Of a stretch of DNA of 64,000 bases, positions 1 through 10,880 are shown in pieces (positions within the stretch are counted from its first letter, which is position 1; every line of letters begins with the position of its first letter). The stretch is from NCBI RefSeq assembly GCF_001625305.1, contig NW_017802736.1:190824-254823 (forward strand), written 5' to 3'. A model generated the notes under the pieces. That model made no database searches. It saw nothing but the letters and a program-made list of their open reading frames with translations, and had not been told where the DNA came from. The stretch is from Branchiostoma belcheri (lineage: Eukaryota; Chordata; Leptocardii; Amphioxiformes; Branchiostomatidae). The position numbers were made by a program, and so were the translations under genes.

Positions 1-20
1 CAAGTCCGGATCCAAGTCCA

Positions 21-3000
21 GTGAACCGGTATGCATCACTAGTAGGGACTGATTTTCTTCTGGCTCACGGGGCCGAACTGTCGTTGCGCAATCGTGAGAT
101 GACACTCTGGGGGCCCCAAGGCGTAGTCTCCATTCCGGTCTCCCGTAGGGCAGCAGGCGCTGTCCGTCGCGTGGTTACTCGAAATTCGTACCTCGTGCCC
201 CCGCGCTCCGTTCATCTGGTCCCCGGCAAAATTGTAGGGAAACGCGCCGAGCCAACACGTGGTTCTGGTTATGTTAATCCGGCCCTCGCGTCCCTAGGTA
301 AGTATGGTCTGACTGGGGAGTTGATCTCCCACACTCCCACGAGAAGCACCACCAGATTATTTGTTGTTAACGAAACTCTCGAACCCGTCTTAATCCGCCC
401 TGGTGCCGTGATCGCGCTTTTTCACCCTTTTGACAGCCCGACATCCCGCGGAGTCTCTGTCTGCCCTACCACCCCTGTCCCCCTGGCCCCCGCCATAACC
501 CCCAACCCTCCCTCCCCCTCTGCTTCCCCCTCCCCCCTCCAACCCCCCAAGTCTCCACCCACTCCCCTACTATCCGTGCCGAAATGGACAGCTTGTTTGA
601 TCTGTCCGACATTGAAAACCCTGCCCACAAAGAGCGGCTCCTCGACTTGCTGGTCGAATATGAAGACATAGTCTCTCGTTCCTCGCATGACATATCCACT
701 ACCCCTGTGATTACTCACTCTATCGAGACGGGGGACGCCGTCCCGATTCGCCTTCCCCCGTGCCGCACCTCTCCCCAGGCTAAGGAGCTGAATCGTCAGG
801 AGCTAGATAAACTGACGTCACTGGGGTTTATTGAGCCTTCAAATTCTCCTTGGGGGGCCCCATCGTACTGGTTAAGAAGAAGAATGGAGACACCTGGATG
901 TGTGTCGACTATAGGGCCCTTAACTCGGTGACGAAGAAATGCTCCTGGCCTCTCCCCCGTATTGACGATACCCTTGATGCCCTTTCCGGCTCAAAATTGT
1001 TCTCCACCCTAGATATGAGGTCGGGATACCACCAAATCCCGGTCCGACCCGCGTCTGTTGAAAAACCGCGTTCACCAGTCCTTTCGGGACGTATCAGTAT
1101 ACGGCCTTACCGTTCGGTCTTTGCAACGCGCCGTCGTCCTTTGCCCGACTGATGGAATCTGTATTGCGCGGCTTGCAACCACAGTGTTGTTTAGCATATC
1201 TTGACGACAATATCGTACATTCTGACGATGACGTCACGGCCCATCTTAACAATCTGCGGGCCGTCTTCCAGCGGTACCGTGAGGCGCGTCTGAAACTAAA
1301 CCCCGAGAAATGTTTCCTCCAACGCCGGGTCGAGTTCCTGGGCCATGTTATCTCCGGTAACGGAGTCAGTACAGACTCCTCGAAGACAGACGCCATCGAT
1401 ACCTGGCCCACCCCGCGTTCGGTTCGCGACATTCAGCGTTTCTTAGGCCTCGCGAACTACTATCGTCGGTTTGTCCGCGGGTTTGCCCAACTCGCCCGGC
1501 CGTTGACGGTTCTGACTCGGAAAGGCGCCCGTTTTGTTTGGTCCTCTGACTGCCAGACGGCATTCGACGCCCTTAAGAAGGCCCTGGTCACCTCTCCGGT
1601 CCTGGCCTATCCGAACTTCGATCTACCTTTTGTTGTAGATACCGATGCTTCGGACACGGGAATCGGGGGCGTCCTGAGTCAGATCCAAGACGGTAAAGAA
1701 CGGGCAATATTGTATTACAGCAGGGCCCTCACGCCAGCGGAACAGCGGTACTGCACGCACCGCCGGGAGATGCTGGCCGTGGTAGAGTTCGTTACCAAAC
1801 ATGATTGTTACCTGCACGGGCCCCACCCCTTTCTCCTTCGCACGGACAATATAGCCGTGCGATACTTATTGCGCAACAAGAATCCCACCGGACAGTCTGC
1901 CCGGTGGATTATTCGTCTGAGTCCGTACGACTTTAACGTCGAGCACAGGGCCGGCACGAGTCACGGCAATGCCGATGCTCTCAGCCGTCACCCCTGCACT
2001 CAATGTGGCGCGGACGACAATGCCCTGGATATGACCGACACCCCGTTGGGCGTAAACCGCCCACAGATCAACAATGTCAGGTCAGACACTGGTCCCCACC
2101 CAATTCCATTGTGCCCCCCGCTAGACTTGGCGGCTAAGCAGCGCGACGACCCGATCCTGAGACAACTTGTGACTGACAGGGCCCAGAACGTCAAACCCGT
2201 GGCCGCCGGCTGGCAGGCCCTAACACGGGACCAACGCGCGCTGTAAGGCGACTGGGATAATTTAGTCTTTCGCGACGGCGTCCTATACCGCCAGATTATT
2301 CGTCCCCACAACCCAGACCCTCGTTTGCAACTGTTAGTCCCCCGGGCCCTTGTCCCCACTGTTCTTAGAATGGCCCACTCTGATCCCCTTGGCGGCCATT
2401 TGGGGATAGACAAAACGGTAGACAAGGTCAAGTTTTCCTTTTACTGGCCGGGACTGACAAATGATGTTAAGGCCTTCGTGGCGGGTTGCCTGATGTGCCA
2501 ACGGACGAAGGGGGGACAACGTCACCCCCGAGCTCCCCTATGCCCTAGTGTAACAGGCTACCCAAATGAGAGGGTAGCCATGGATATCGTCGGCCCTCTG
2601 ACCAAGACCGTGGGTGGTCACAAGTACATTCTTGTGGCCACAGATTATTTCACGAAGTATGTAGATATTTTCCCTCTAGAAAATGAAACAGCAGAGTCGG
2701 TAGCTGAAAAGTTCTATGACGGGTGGGTGTGCCGACATGGCCCCCCAGCCTCCCTACATACCGATCAAGGAAATAACTTCGATTCGAATCTCATCAAACA
2801 CCTCTGTACATACCTAAAGATCACCAAAACCCGAACAACACCCTATCACCCCCAATCTGATGGCCTAGTAGAGAGGTTTAATCGTACAATGGGCAACATT
2901 CTCAGGGCGTACGTCGCTGCCCACCAGCGGGACTGGGACATACACCTTCCCGCCGTACGGTTCGCCTATAACACGAGCTGTCATGCCACCACTGGATTTT

Positions 3001-3866
3001 CCCCATTTTTCCTTATGCACGGGCGCGAAGCCCGGCTGCCGTTACATCTCTTAACAGGTGTCCCCATGTCCGACACCTCAATCCCCCAGTTTGTCTCCAA
3101 GCTTAATGACTCCTTCCCCGCCATCTTCCTTCAGGTGCAGCAACACACTTCGCAAAAACAATGCCGTCAAAAAGAACTCTATGACAAGAAGATATATGGT
3201 GAGCCGTACGCCGCGGGTGACCTTGTTTTGATCTTAAACAAGGCAGTAGGCCAAGGTCTCGCCCGGAAACTGGCCAGGAAATACAATGGCCCGTATCGAG
3301 TCCTGGGACGGGTAGGAGACCAAGCCTACAAAGTGCAAAACACCCGCGGCCGGCGAGAAGTTAAGGTAATTCATTTTGAAAACCTAAAACAGTTCCTTCC
3401 CCAGCAGCTGGACCCGGACTATGATCCGGTACGAGGAGATCAACCGGCGCCCCAAAGGCGCCGCAATAACCAAACCCTTCCCCACAGCGACAGCGACACT
3501 CCCGTACCAGCCGACGCGACCTCCGTCCACGCCGGGCCCAGACCTGTAACCCCGCAAGGACCCCAGTCCGCGGAAAACTCTTTTTCTTCCCTTGCAGATC
3601 CGTCCGATTCCGACGTCCGTACGACAACAGTCCAGCCCCCGGCAGCTCCAGTAACGCCACCTGTATCTGCCCCGCGGACGTCGGGGGCCAGGATTCCAGT
3701 AACGCCACCTGTACCTGCCCCGCGGACGTCAGGGGCCAGGATTCCGATAACGCCACCTGTACCTGCCCCGCGGACGTCAGGGGCCAGGATTCCAGTAACG
3801 CCACCTGTCTCTAAATTAATCACAAACAATGCGGAGAAAAGCCTGGTGACCTTAAGGCGATGCTAG
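21..3866 (+). pseudogene. pol: gypsy pol remnant (PR-RT-RNaseH-IN)
   Basis: The protease end lies near 21-420 (LVGTDFLLAHGAEL). The reverse transcriptase runs about 584-1500 and has YLDD at about 1197-1208. RNase H is about 1600-2000 (VVDTDASDTG). An integrase with an HHCC finger (about 2370-2510), a DDE core (MDIVGP, HTDQGNNF, ERFNR) and a GPY-type C-terminal module follows to about 3400. The frame changes in a C-rich stretch (about 440-580), at a G6 run (852-857) and at an A5 run (about 1062). An in-frame TAA at 2244-2246 separates RNase H from integrase, whose reading continues in the same frame. The ends of the four open segments overlap, so the breaks look like single-base indels. No envelope gene is seen. 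Confidence 0.85.
3651..3815 (+). repeat. 48-bp in-frame tandem repeat in the integrase tail
   Basis: About three and a half copies of a 48-bp unit (16 residues, of the type TPPVPAPRTSGARIP) start at 3651, 3699, 3747 and 3795. The unit is a multiple of three, so the frame stays open. It makes a Pro/Arg-rich tail after the GPY module. It also creates antisense open frames, which I do not regard as genes. Confidence 0.85.
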
Positions 3867-6535
3867 CTGTGTATTATTTGACCTGGGACCTTTATGATCA
3901 ATCCAAACTGTCAGTTGTCTGGCCTTCACATAAATCAAACCTGTATCCCCCCTCAACCTCTCCCACTGCTGTTCCTCCCTCAGTGCACCCTCCCCACCTG
4001 ATTCCACAGACTCGCCCACATCAGCCAGGCTGCCGTCATACAGGAGGACACCAAAATGCCGCCAGTAAGCCTTGCCCTTCATGGTTCTCACAAAATCTCG
4101 GACTCCTTCAGCACTGAACCCGTTATTGTCCAGCCTGACTGTCTCCACAGCTGTGCTAACCTTCAGCCATGCAGCTACATGTATGGCGGGGAGAGACTCG
4201 TCACGGATGGAGTTGAAAGCAATATCTACACGTGTCAGGATGGGAAGGTTGATAAAGGTGTTTATCAGTTCTCCAACATCAGACATCTTGTTTTCACTAA
4301 GGTGCACCTTCTTCAGCTTCTGACATGAAACAAGACCTCCAGCAAGACCAGGCACTGCCTCGTCACTAATGACGTTGCCTATGAGATCTATCTCCTCCAA
4401 GTTGGGGAGGGGAGGTAAGAAGTCTCCCCTGTTATGCAACCTGTTATAATTAAAGTTCACCTTCTTCAGGTTCTGACATGAACCAAGACCTTCCACAAGA
4501 CCAGGCACTGCCTCATCACTAATGGCATTGTTACTGAGATCTATCGCTTCTAACAGAGTCAGGTGTTGAAACATCTGAGTTGAGAGTTTTATCATGTTTT
4601 CCAACGAACAGTCCTTTAGTTTCAGCTTCTTCAACAGATGCCGAACACCATACAGCTGGTTGATGTGTTCAGCCTCCTCCTCCCCCTGACAGCTGACACA
4701 AAGTGCTAACTCCTGCAGGTTGGGCAGCTGAGGGAGGAACTGCAGTAGAAGGTGGACATCACTAGTGCATAGGTATCTATTTTTCATGAGATCAAGTTTT
4801 GTTACCTCGCTAGTATCCCTCAAGTTACAGAGGAGAGATACAAGATCACCAGATATTTCATTCATTCCAATTGTCAACTGCAGCTGTTTGTGTCTCCCTT
4901 GTAGAAGTAACAACAATGCTCCCTTATTGGAGATTTCATTGTGGGTGAGATTAACAGTCGTCAAACTCTCAGATGAAAATAGGCCTTTGGCTAGACCAGA
5001 CAATGCCTCGTCACGTATGTTATTGTAACTGAGATTTATCTCCTCCAAGTTGGGGAGGAAAGGTAAGAAGTCTCCCCAGGTTGACAAACTGTTATAATCA
5101 AGTTTCACCTTCTTCAGGTACTGACATGAACCAAGACCTTCAACCAGACCAGACAGTGCTTCATCACTAATGTTATTGTGACTGAGATCTATCTCCTCCA
5201 AGTTGGGGAGGGGAGGTAAGTTTACAACTTTTAAGTAAGTAAGTTTCAAAACATTCAACTCTTTACATAAAGCAAGACACCTTCTTGCAAATGATTTTGC
5301 ATTTGTTTCAATGTCATCCTGCAATGCAGACTTCTTGCCACGAAATGTTAATGCACTGAGAGATGGAGAAAATAGAAAACATCGAGCAATGTTGGAAAAA
5401 CCTTCTACATTGACCAGTTCCTTTTGGACGGTAAGAGTTGTCAGTGAGGGGCAGTGCAAAAGATACTTCTCAATGTGATTAACGACTAACGCTTTGTCAG
5501 TTTGTTTGAAGTACAGGCTCTTAGCGTACGGTGACTTAGTCTTGCATAAGGGCAGATAACTTAAACAGCGGATTTGTTGGTCATGGCTAACATCTTTGAC
5601 GGCTTTAGATTTGCTGAATGGATACATTTTGAGTAGGTTTTTACCTGCCAACTTGTTTGGCAACTTTATCTCTGTGGCTACCGAAGTTTCTGACATGTAC
5701 ATCGTCAGGCTATGGAGGCCGTGAAAGGAAACTTCTGGGAGAGAGAGCAAATCAAGAGTTTTCTCTGGGAGTTGTTTTGATTCTACAGCCGTGCTAACAA
5801 CATGCAGGAGGTGATCGAATGTTGCTATATCTGATTGAATGAGCAAATTCACAAACTGAAGCAGGTAGTTTCTGTGATTATCTGATTTACCAAGCAGGTA
5901 GGCAACACAGTAACAACTGAGAGGAAGAGCAGCTGATTTCTTCACAAAATCTCTCAGCTGTTTCTCTCCCTCTGTATTTGTTGTAACCGAGTGTACTACC
6001 CACTCTGCAATGAGGAATTGCCGTATGCTGTCATGTACAAACTGGAAAGAGCCAGTGTCGTCATGATCATTAGTTATGGGTTGTAGCAGCCCTGAGCTAG
6101 ACTGGTGGACATCCTCTCATTCTAGCTGACTTTGATGCACAAAGCAATGCTGGTTGTTTGATTCATTCTCAAAGGCTGTTTTCCCCAACACAAGGCAAAT
6201 ACTTTCATTGGCAGACTTGAACTCCTCGTCAGTCATATCATTTTGGTAGGAGAACTTTCGTGCCGATACTTTGGTAACAAATTTAAGAAATCCTGATAAT
6301 GTGTTAGGAAAGGTTTGGTACTGTTTCCAGTATTCACACAAGTAAGAGTGGAAAAACCTGTCCCTGATGAGGTGCTTAACCAGCAAGTTACTTGGCCAGC
6401 TCTCCTGGATAGACCTTGCCGTGTCTTCATTGGTCTTGAAGAAGTTTTGGAGACAGTCATTCCAGGCCAAGGCGTCTTCTCCGGTCGGGTATAAGGTTGT
6501 GGTGAAGGTACACTCTGGTGTGTTGACTTGTGTTT
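3852..6535 (-). CDS. Last exon: NLR winged-helix region plus leucine-rich repeats, with an in-frame TGA
   Basis: An acceptor (TTGCAG) ends at 6536 and the exon is entered in phase 1. The N-terminal part resembles the segment after the NACHT ATPase core of NLRs (LGKTAFEN near 6170; FVHDSIRQFLIAEW near 6010). Helical sequence follows, then about ten LRRs from roughly 5230 to 4080 with units such as LEEIDLSHNNISDEAL and 28-29-residue spacing, as in NLRC/RI-type repeats. No Walker A or B motif is present here or in the 344-bp intron upstream. The frame runs 6535 to 3852 except for the TGA at 6117-6119. The stop codon (TAA at 3852-3854) lies inside the 3' end of the gypsy pol frame, so the native C-terminus may be lost. 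Confidence 0.8.
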
Positions 6536-6879
6536 CTGCAACCAAGATAGCAATTAAAATCTGTTCTGATGCTCTAAATTTATATGCCCTGCTTAAAGTG
6601 AAATGATAGAAGAACATCTTTCCATGATTTTCAAAATGTGCAACTTGTGCTAATACATGATAAGAAAATGTGCACCTTCAGAGCGAAAAATATACATATC
6701 AAAGAACTGATAAATTTGAAATGAGTGGCTGTCACGTGTGTCACGTGTAGTGCTTTAAAATAAATGCTATGCATGTATTCATCTATACAAGCATACATGC
6801 ATTAGTTTATTAATAATCATTTCACCATATAATGGAGTATATAGACACACTTCGGGGTGGAAACGATAGAGTGGCTCAC

Positions 6880-7303
6880 CTTTTCTGTCTGTGACACGTG
6901 TTTGGGGTGACGACAGACGTGCTTGATGTTGCTGCAACTTGTGCTTGATGGGGAGACATAATGGAACTGGGCATGTCTGCTCTTGGCACTGTTTGGCATG
7001 GTAAACACATAGAGCAACCAACTGTTTAGAAATAGAGCAGCAAACGGTGGTCTTCATCGTACAACTCTTAATGTGCTGCACCTCACGTTTCATATTCCGA
7101 CAGCTGGGAAGGGGACAGTTTGCGTCTCGGCACTGACGGGCGTGGACCAGTGCCTGGATGCAAAGCTGTATTTTCCGGTGTCTGGCCTCCTGTGGACTCA
7201 GGCTGGGCTGTAACGTGTCCACATCCTTCAGCTGCAGGCCCCACCGCATTTCGTGTGAGTGCCCTTTCTTCTTCTTGTAGCACACCACACACAAGTTGTA
7301 TTG
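6880..7303 (-). CDS. Exon: second half of ZZ finger plus TAZ2 domain (CBP/p300 C-terminal type)
   Basis: The exon starts after GCAG and completes the ZZ finger (NLCVVCYKKKKGHSHEM). It continues into TAZ2 (QLCIQALVHARQCRD, CPLPSC, HIKSC, KQLVALCVYHAKQC, CPVPLC). TAZ2 of CBP/p300 binds acidic activation domains and is folded by three HCCC zinc sites. Sites 1 and 3 look complete here. In site 2 the last Cys (CPIC in CBP) appears as Ser (CCSIS), so this zinc site may be altered. The exon ends in AAAAG before GTGAGC at 6879-6874, phase 1, matching the NLR exon. The CBP bromodomain, PHD and acetyltransferase are absent from this window, so this is a captured ZZ-TAZ2 cassette rather than a CBP gene. 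Confidence 0.85.
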
Positions 7304-7500
7304 CTGCGAAGGGCAAGAGGAAAAAAAGGACAGATGTCAGCTGCTAGACGGTACTCAATAATGTTTGGGAAACTAACATAGAATCAAGGGGTATTTAAAT
7401 TCTAGGTCTACTATGGCCCAAGGTCCAATATTAGCAACCAATAAACCATCTCGTTATCATCAACCTCCAATAATAAGTTCCTATAAGCAGAAGTATTCAC

Positions 7501-7593
7501 CTCACAAGTTGTACAAATGTAAGAATATTCTGCCTGCATCGTCTGCTTGCAGAAAGAACACAACAGTGTCACTGCAGACGACTCAGGCGGTTC
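7501..7593 (-). CDS. Exon: first half of ZZ zinc finger
   Basis: A 93-nt phase-0 exon lies between TTACAG and GTGAAT. It encodes EPPESSAVTLLCSFCKQ and ICTTCE, the first two CxxC pairs of a ZZ finger. The next exon (7303) supplies the third CxxC and the final His pair, so the full finger is formed only after splicing. The intron splits the finger between its second and third zinc-ligand pairs. Confidence 0.8.
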
Positions 7594-7778
7594 CTGTAAG
7601 ATTATAATGAGAGTATGAAAGAACGTATTACTTGTTGCAGATGTACATAACTTCATCATGTTGCTAGAAATTCATGACACAAAAGGTCTATTCCATACAA
7701 GCCCAAGCACTATGCAAAGTGTCCATGTTGGATACGAAAAGGCTGGTTGCTAATGTGTCAGCGAAGTTTATGACATAC

Positions 7779-9773
7779 CTCATATTCTGGTACTTCCTTG
7801 GTATTTCTTGCCAGGAGCACTAAGAATGAAAAAGAATGCTCACAGTCATTTGACTGCATATCATTTGTCTTCTAATATTCTTATGCATTCTAATTCATGT
7901 CAGATTTATATCTGTTGTACACGGTTGAGAAATACTCAAGTCCAAAACCTTTTCTTCCTTTGAATCACAAAAGTCTGGGTTACCTGGGTGAGTAATTCCT
8001 TCCCCATGGTCTGGATGATATTCATTGTTATGATCAACTTCTTCGGGGTGCTCTTTTGCTGAACCTTCATCCACCAATGAGTGAGTAGTGTCTCCAACTG
8101 TTGAGTTTGAGGGGTGAATGACTAATATTTCAATTGGAAGGTACAACCGTAAATCTGGGTCACTAGACATTGTCTCCTATTTACATGAAGTACTAAGAAA
8201 CAACTTATGATAAACAGTACATGGGAAATCTCTTACCTGCTGCACCCTGATGCTCCTCTTCCTCGTCAGAGCTGCCAATTGAGTCAGAACTGCTGCTGTT
8301 AGGACGTTTCCTCTTTAACAGCAATCTGCCGTCTACAAGACAATGGAAGTAAGTGATTTCGACACTTATAGCACAATTCTTTAGTCTGGGTGCCACCCTA
8401 TTTATATACCGGGGATACCATACTTGCACTTACTAATTTTACTTTTGTCTAAAAACATACAATCCAGCCAGCCTTTCCCATGCCAATGGAAAGAAAAAAC
8501 GTACAGATGGTTTTGTATAGAATACCGTACATTGACTGAATCTTTCAATCCACTAGTCTATATACTACTACCATATTATGTATCATGTGATATATCATAT
8601 ATCGTTACCATCATTCCTTTCAGCCTTCATGTTGTCTGATTCCTCATCAGAACTGCTGGAACTAGAAGAACTGGAACTGTCAGAACTGTCCTGTTTGGGC
8701 GAGGTCTTCTCTGTGAAGGAAAGAAATAGATTTCTGCAGTGTTACTATTCTTTGAAATGAATTTTTCCATCAATTGTAATTTGACTGAAAGTTTTGTAAA
8801 AATTTGGAAAATGTTGGACTTCCTATGTTATAGCGTACTGAAAGAAGTACTACTGAATTGTTGTGTATACCCACCGGCAGGGTTGGCAGTATCCAAGTCC
8901 CCGTCTGCCTTTCCTTTTGCAGAATCACAATCCGTTTCTGTCAGAAACAATTCACCAGAATCTGCTGCATCTGCATAAAATCAAATGGGAAATCAGACCC
9001 TGTTACTGTCTGTTTGAAAATCCAAGAGAACAGATTTGTTTCTGAAATGCTCTCAACGAAGGTAATATTGCAACAGATCAACCTGGAAGATGCGTTTATT
9101 GGGAGTCGCAGTGTTGCACACTGAACGAAAATGCATTCAAACTTATAACGTAACTCATTAAATGGTGATTACACTTTGTTCCTTAGCACGATCATTGTCC
9201 TGAGTTAAACTATCTTGAAATATCCTTTATACTTATAGAACTTGATCGTCAGAATCGTCGTTATGACTTTTAAGCTGGAAGGACAAACGGGAGTAACATG
9301 GACATATGAAAAAATACTGAATTGGAAACCCAGGAGATGCATGATAGGTATGAGAGACCATTTCTTGGAAACATTTAGATATAAGGGCTAATATATGATC
9401 AAGAAATCTTAACTGTTTGAAATCAAAGTTTTGATGTTTAAAATGTGATGAAGCACATTTTGAATTATAATAATTACCATCCCCATTCTCAGCGTTTCTG
9501 TCATCAGAGTCCTCTTCAGAACTGCTGGACGTGTCAAAACCTTTCTCCTTGCCCTTGTCTGGTGATGTTTGTCCTGGAGAAGATTTCATAGGTTAAAAGG
9601 TGAAAAAATATATTACATATAGGTACGCTATACAATTCTTCAGCCTTTGTTTGACATATTTTTGACTGATTAAGATGTGGACTTACGTCCTGGGCTTGAT
9701 GCATCCATGTCATCCTCTGGCTTTTCCTTTTCAGCCTCACTGCACACTGCTGTTTCAAACAGCTGTCCAGAAG
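7779..9773 (-). CDS. Seven linker exons: Ser/Asp/Glu-rich cassettes between death domain 3 and ZZ
   Basis: Exons, in transcript order: 9687-9773, 9478-9573, 8875-8970, 8609-8710, 8237-8332, 7984-8121, 7779-7819. The first six have lengths divisible by three (87, 96, 96, 102, 96, 138 nt) and are entered and left in phase 1. The last (41 nt) changes phase 1 to phase 0. They encode low-complexity acidic-serine text such as DTSSSSEEDSDDRN, SSSSDSIGSSDEEEE and a poly-Ser run with DEESD. One has a basic patch (LLKRKRP). Casein-kinase-2-like SxxE/D sites are abundant. No folded domain is recognised. The intervening introns hold nothing else I recognise. Confidence 0.7.
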
Positions 9774-9983
9774 CTGCTTGCCAAAGCAAGAACAAAGCAT
9801 AACAGACAGTAAGGGATAAAACTGACGGAATCACGAAAAGTGTTGGCAATGCTCAGTTTAGGCCCTTACTACTGTTGTGAATTCGTATGACAGTGAACTT
9901 GAATGTTGTTTCTCGAATGGTAATGGCAAATCGACCCGCCTAGGATCACAGCTCTTGTGAAATTAAAAAAAAAAAACAGTTTA

Positions 9984-9992
9984 CCTGCAACC
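9984..9992 (+). repeat. Left target-site duplication (CCTGCAACC)
   Basis: The nine bases directly left of the inverted repeat are identical to those at 20242-20250 directly right of the opposite inverted repeat. In host-gene orientation it reads GGTTGCAGG, which spans the 3' end of the third death-domain exon and the first G of its splice donor. Confidence 0.95.
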
Positions 9993-10031
9993 AACAGCAG
10001 TCGAGAATCGTTACCCGAAATGCTTTGCGCG
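9993..10031 (+). repeat. Left terminal inverted repeat
   Basis: 39 bp beginning AACAGCAGTCGAG. It matches the reverse complement of 20203-20241 with a single mismatch at position 32. Confidence 0.95.
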
Positions 10032-10299
10032 GTATGTTGGCGGGAAAGTTGCTAGTAGTGGTGTGGTGTCATGTCGCCCAGTCCGTGAGTTTAGCAGCTG
10101 GGACTTCGTTGCGAGATGGACACCAAGAGGTATGTTTTTTTTTTAAATGTTATAATTACATAAGTATATAAGGCAATCTCGACGCGTTGTTACTTGTATG
10201 GTGTCAAAATAATGGTTCATGACGCCGCCGCCGGTCCTTCCTTATGGTATTGTAACAGTCGCTAGTATAAGACTTTGGCGTGCTCAAGTACCCAAAAAC

Positions 10300-10655
10300 T
10301 TCGTTGGAATCATGAAAATTCGAGAAGCTTTATCAACGAGCGTTTCCCTACACATTCTATAGTGTTTATTCTTCGCGTTGCTTGAAGGATTAACGTAAAG
10401 CTTCACGAATATGCGGATAAATGTCCCAAATGGAAACGACTGTTTTTGTTTATTTTCCAATACGGCCGTTCCAATATGGCGCCCAGCCTGTGAAACGCTA
10501 CTCACAGAACGGTGCACAAACTGCGCTAAAATTCTGAAAATTCGGGAAGCTCTACCAACGAGCGTCTCCCTACACATTCCGTAGTGTTTATTCTTGACGC
10601 TGTTTGAGGGATTAACGTAAACCTTCACGAATTCGCGGACAAATGTCCCAAATGG
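10300..10655 (+). repeat. Direct repeat pair inside the transposon, intron 1 of gene 1
   Basis: About 135 bp near 10312-10440 recurs, diverged, at about 10534-10665. Both copies carry ACGAGCGT, CCCTACACATTC and AAATGTCCCAAATGGAAA. The antisense open frame here is produced by this duplication and is not treated as a gene. Confidence 0.7.
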
Positions 10656-10799
10656 AAAGGACGATTTTTGTACTATTTTGACAACGCCTCTTGACCGGAG
10701 CCGATTGATGTAGGCAAGACAGGGGTGCAAAAATTAAGAATATAACGTTACCTACATATTCTTTCTGGGTAATTTGATTTTGATAATATAGCGTGAAAA

Positions 10800-10880
10800 T
10801 TTTATGTATGATTGATCGTATGATTGATTGTATGATTGTATTGTATTGTATTGTATTGTATGATTGATTGTATGATTGTT
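10800..10880 (+). repeat. Low-complexity TGATTGTATTG tract
   Basis: Short iterations of GTATTGTATT and GATTGATTGTAT in intron 1 of transposon gene 1. Microsatellite-like. Confidence 0.8.

Larger units (their letters stand above)
1..3866 (+). mobile_element. Ty3/gypsy-like LTR retrotransposon, truncated and decayed
   Basis: The region carries the pol part of a Ty3/gypsy element in the order protease tail, reverse transcriptase, RNase H, integrase. The 5' part (LTR, gag) lies outside the window. No 3' LTR is visible after the integrase stop at 3864-3866; the next recognisable sequence belongs to a minus-strand LRR gene. The family is inferred from domain order and integrase motifs. It is non-autonomous as read, because pol has three frame changes and one internal stop. 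Confidence 0.85.

Noticed and set aside
3361..3829. Antisense open frames opposite the gypsy integrase tail
   Set aside because: Shadow of the 48-bp repeat and of a GC-rich pol frame; they lack independent domain evidence.
6536..6879. A hidden NACHT exon between TAZ2 and the NLR exon
   Set aside because: The 344-bp intron has no open frame with a P-loop, and direct splicing already keeps phase.
10284..10730. 148-residue minus-strand frame with repeated FVREFVKVYVNPS-like text
   Set aside because: Explained by the 135-bp direct repeat in an intron of transposon gene 1; no domain or splice support.
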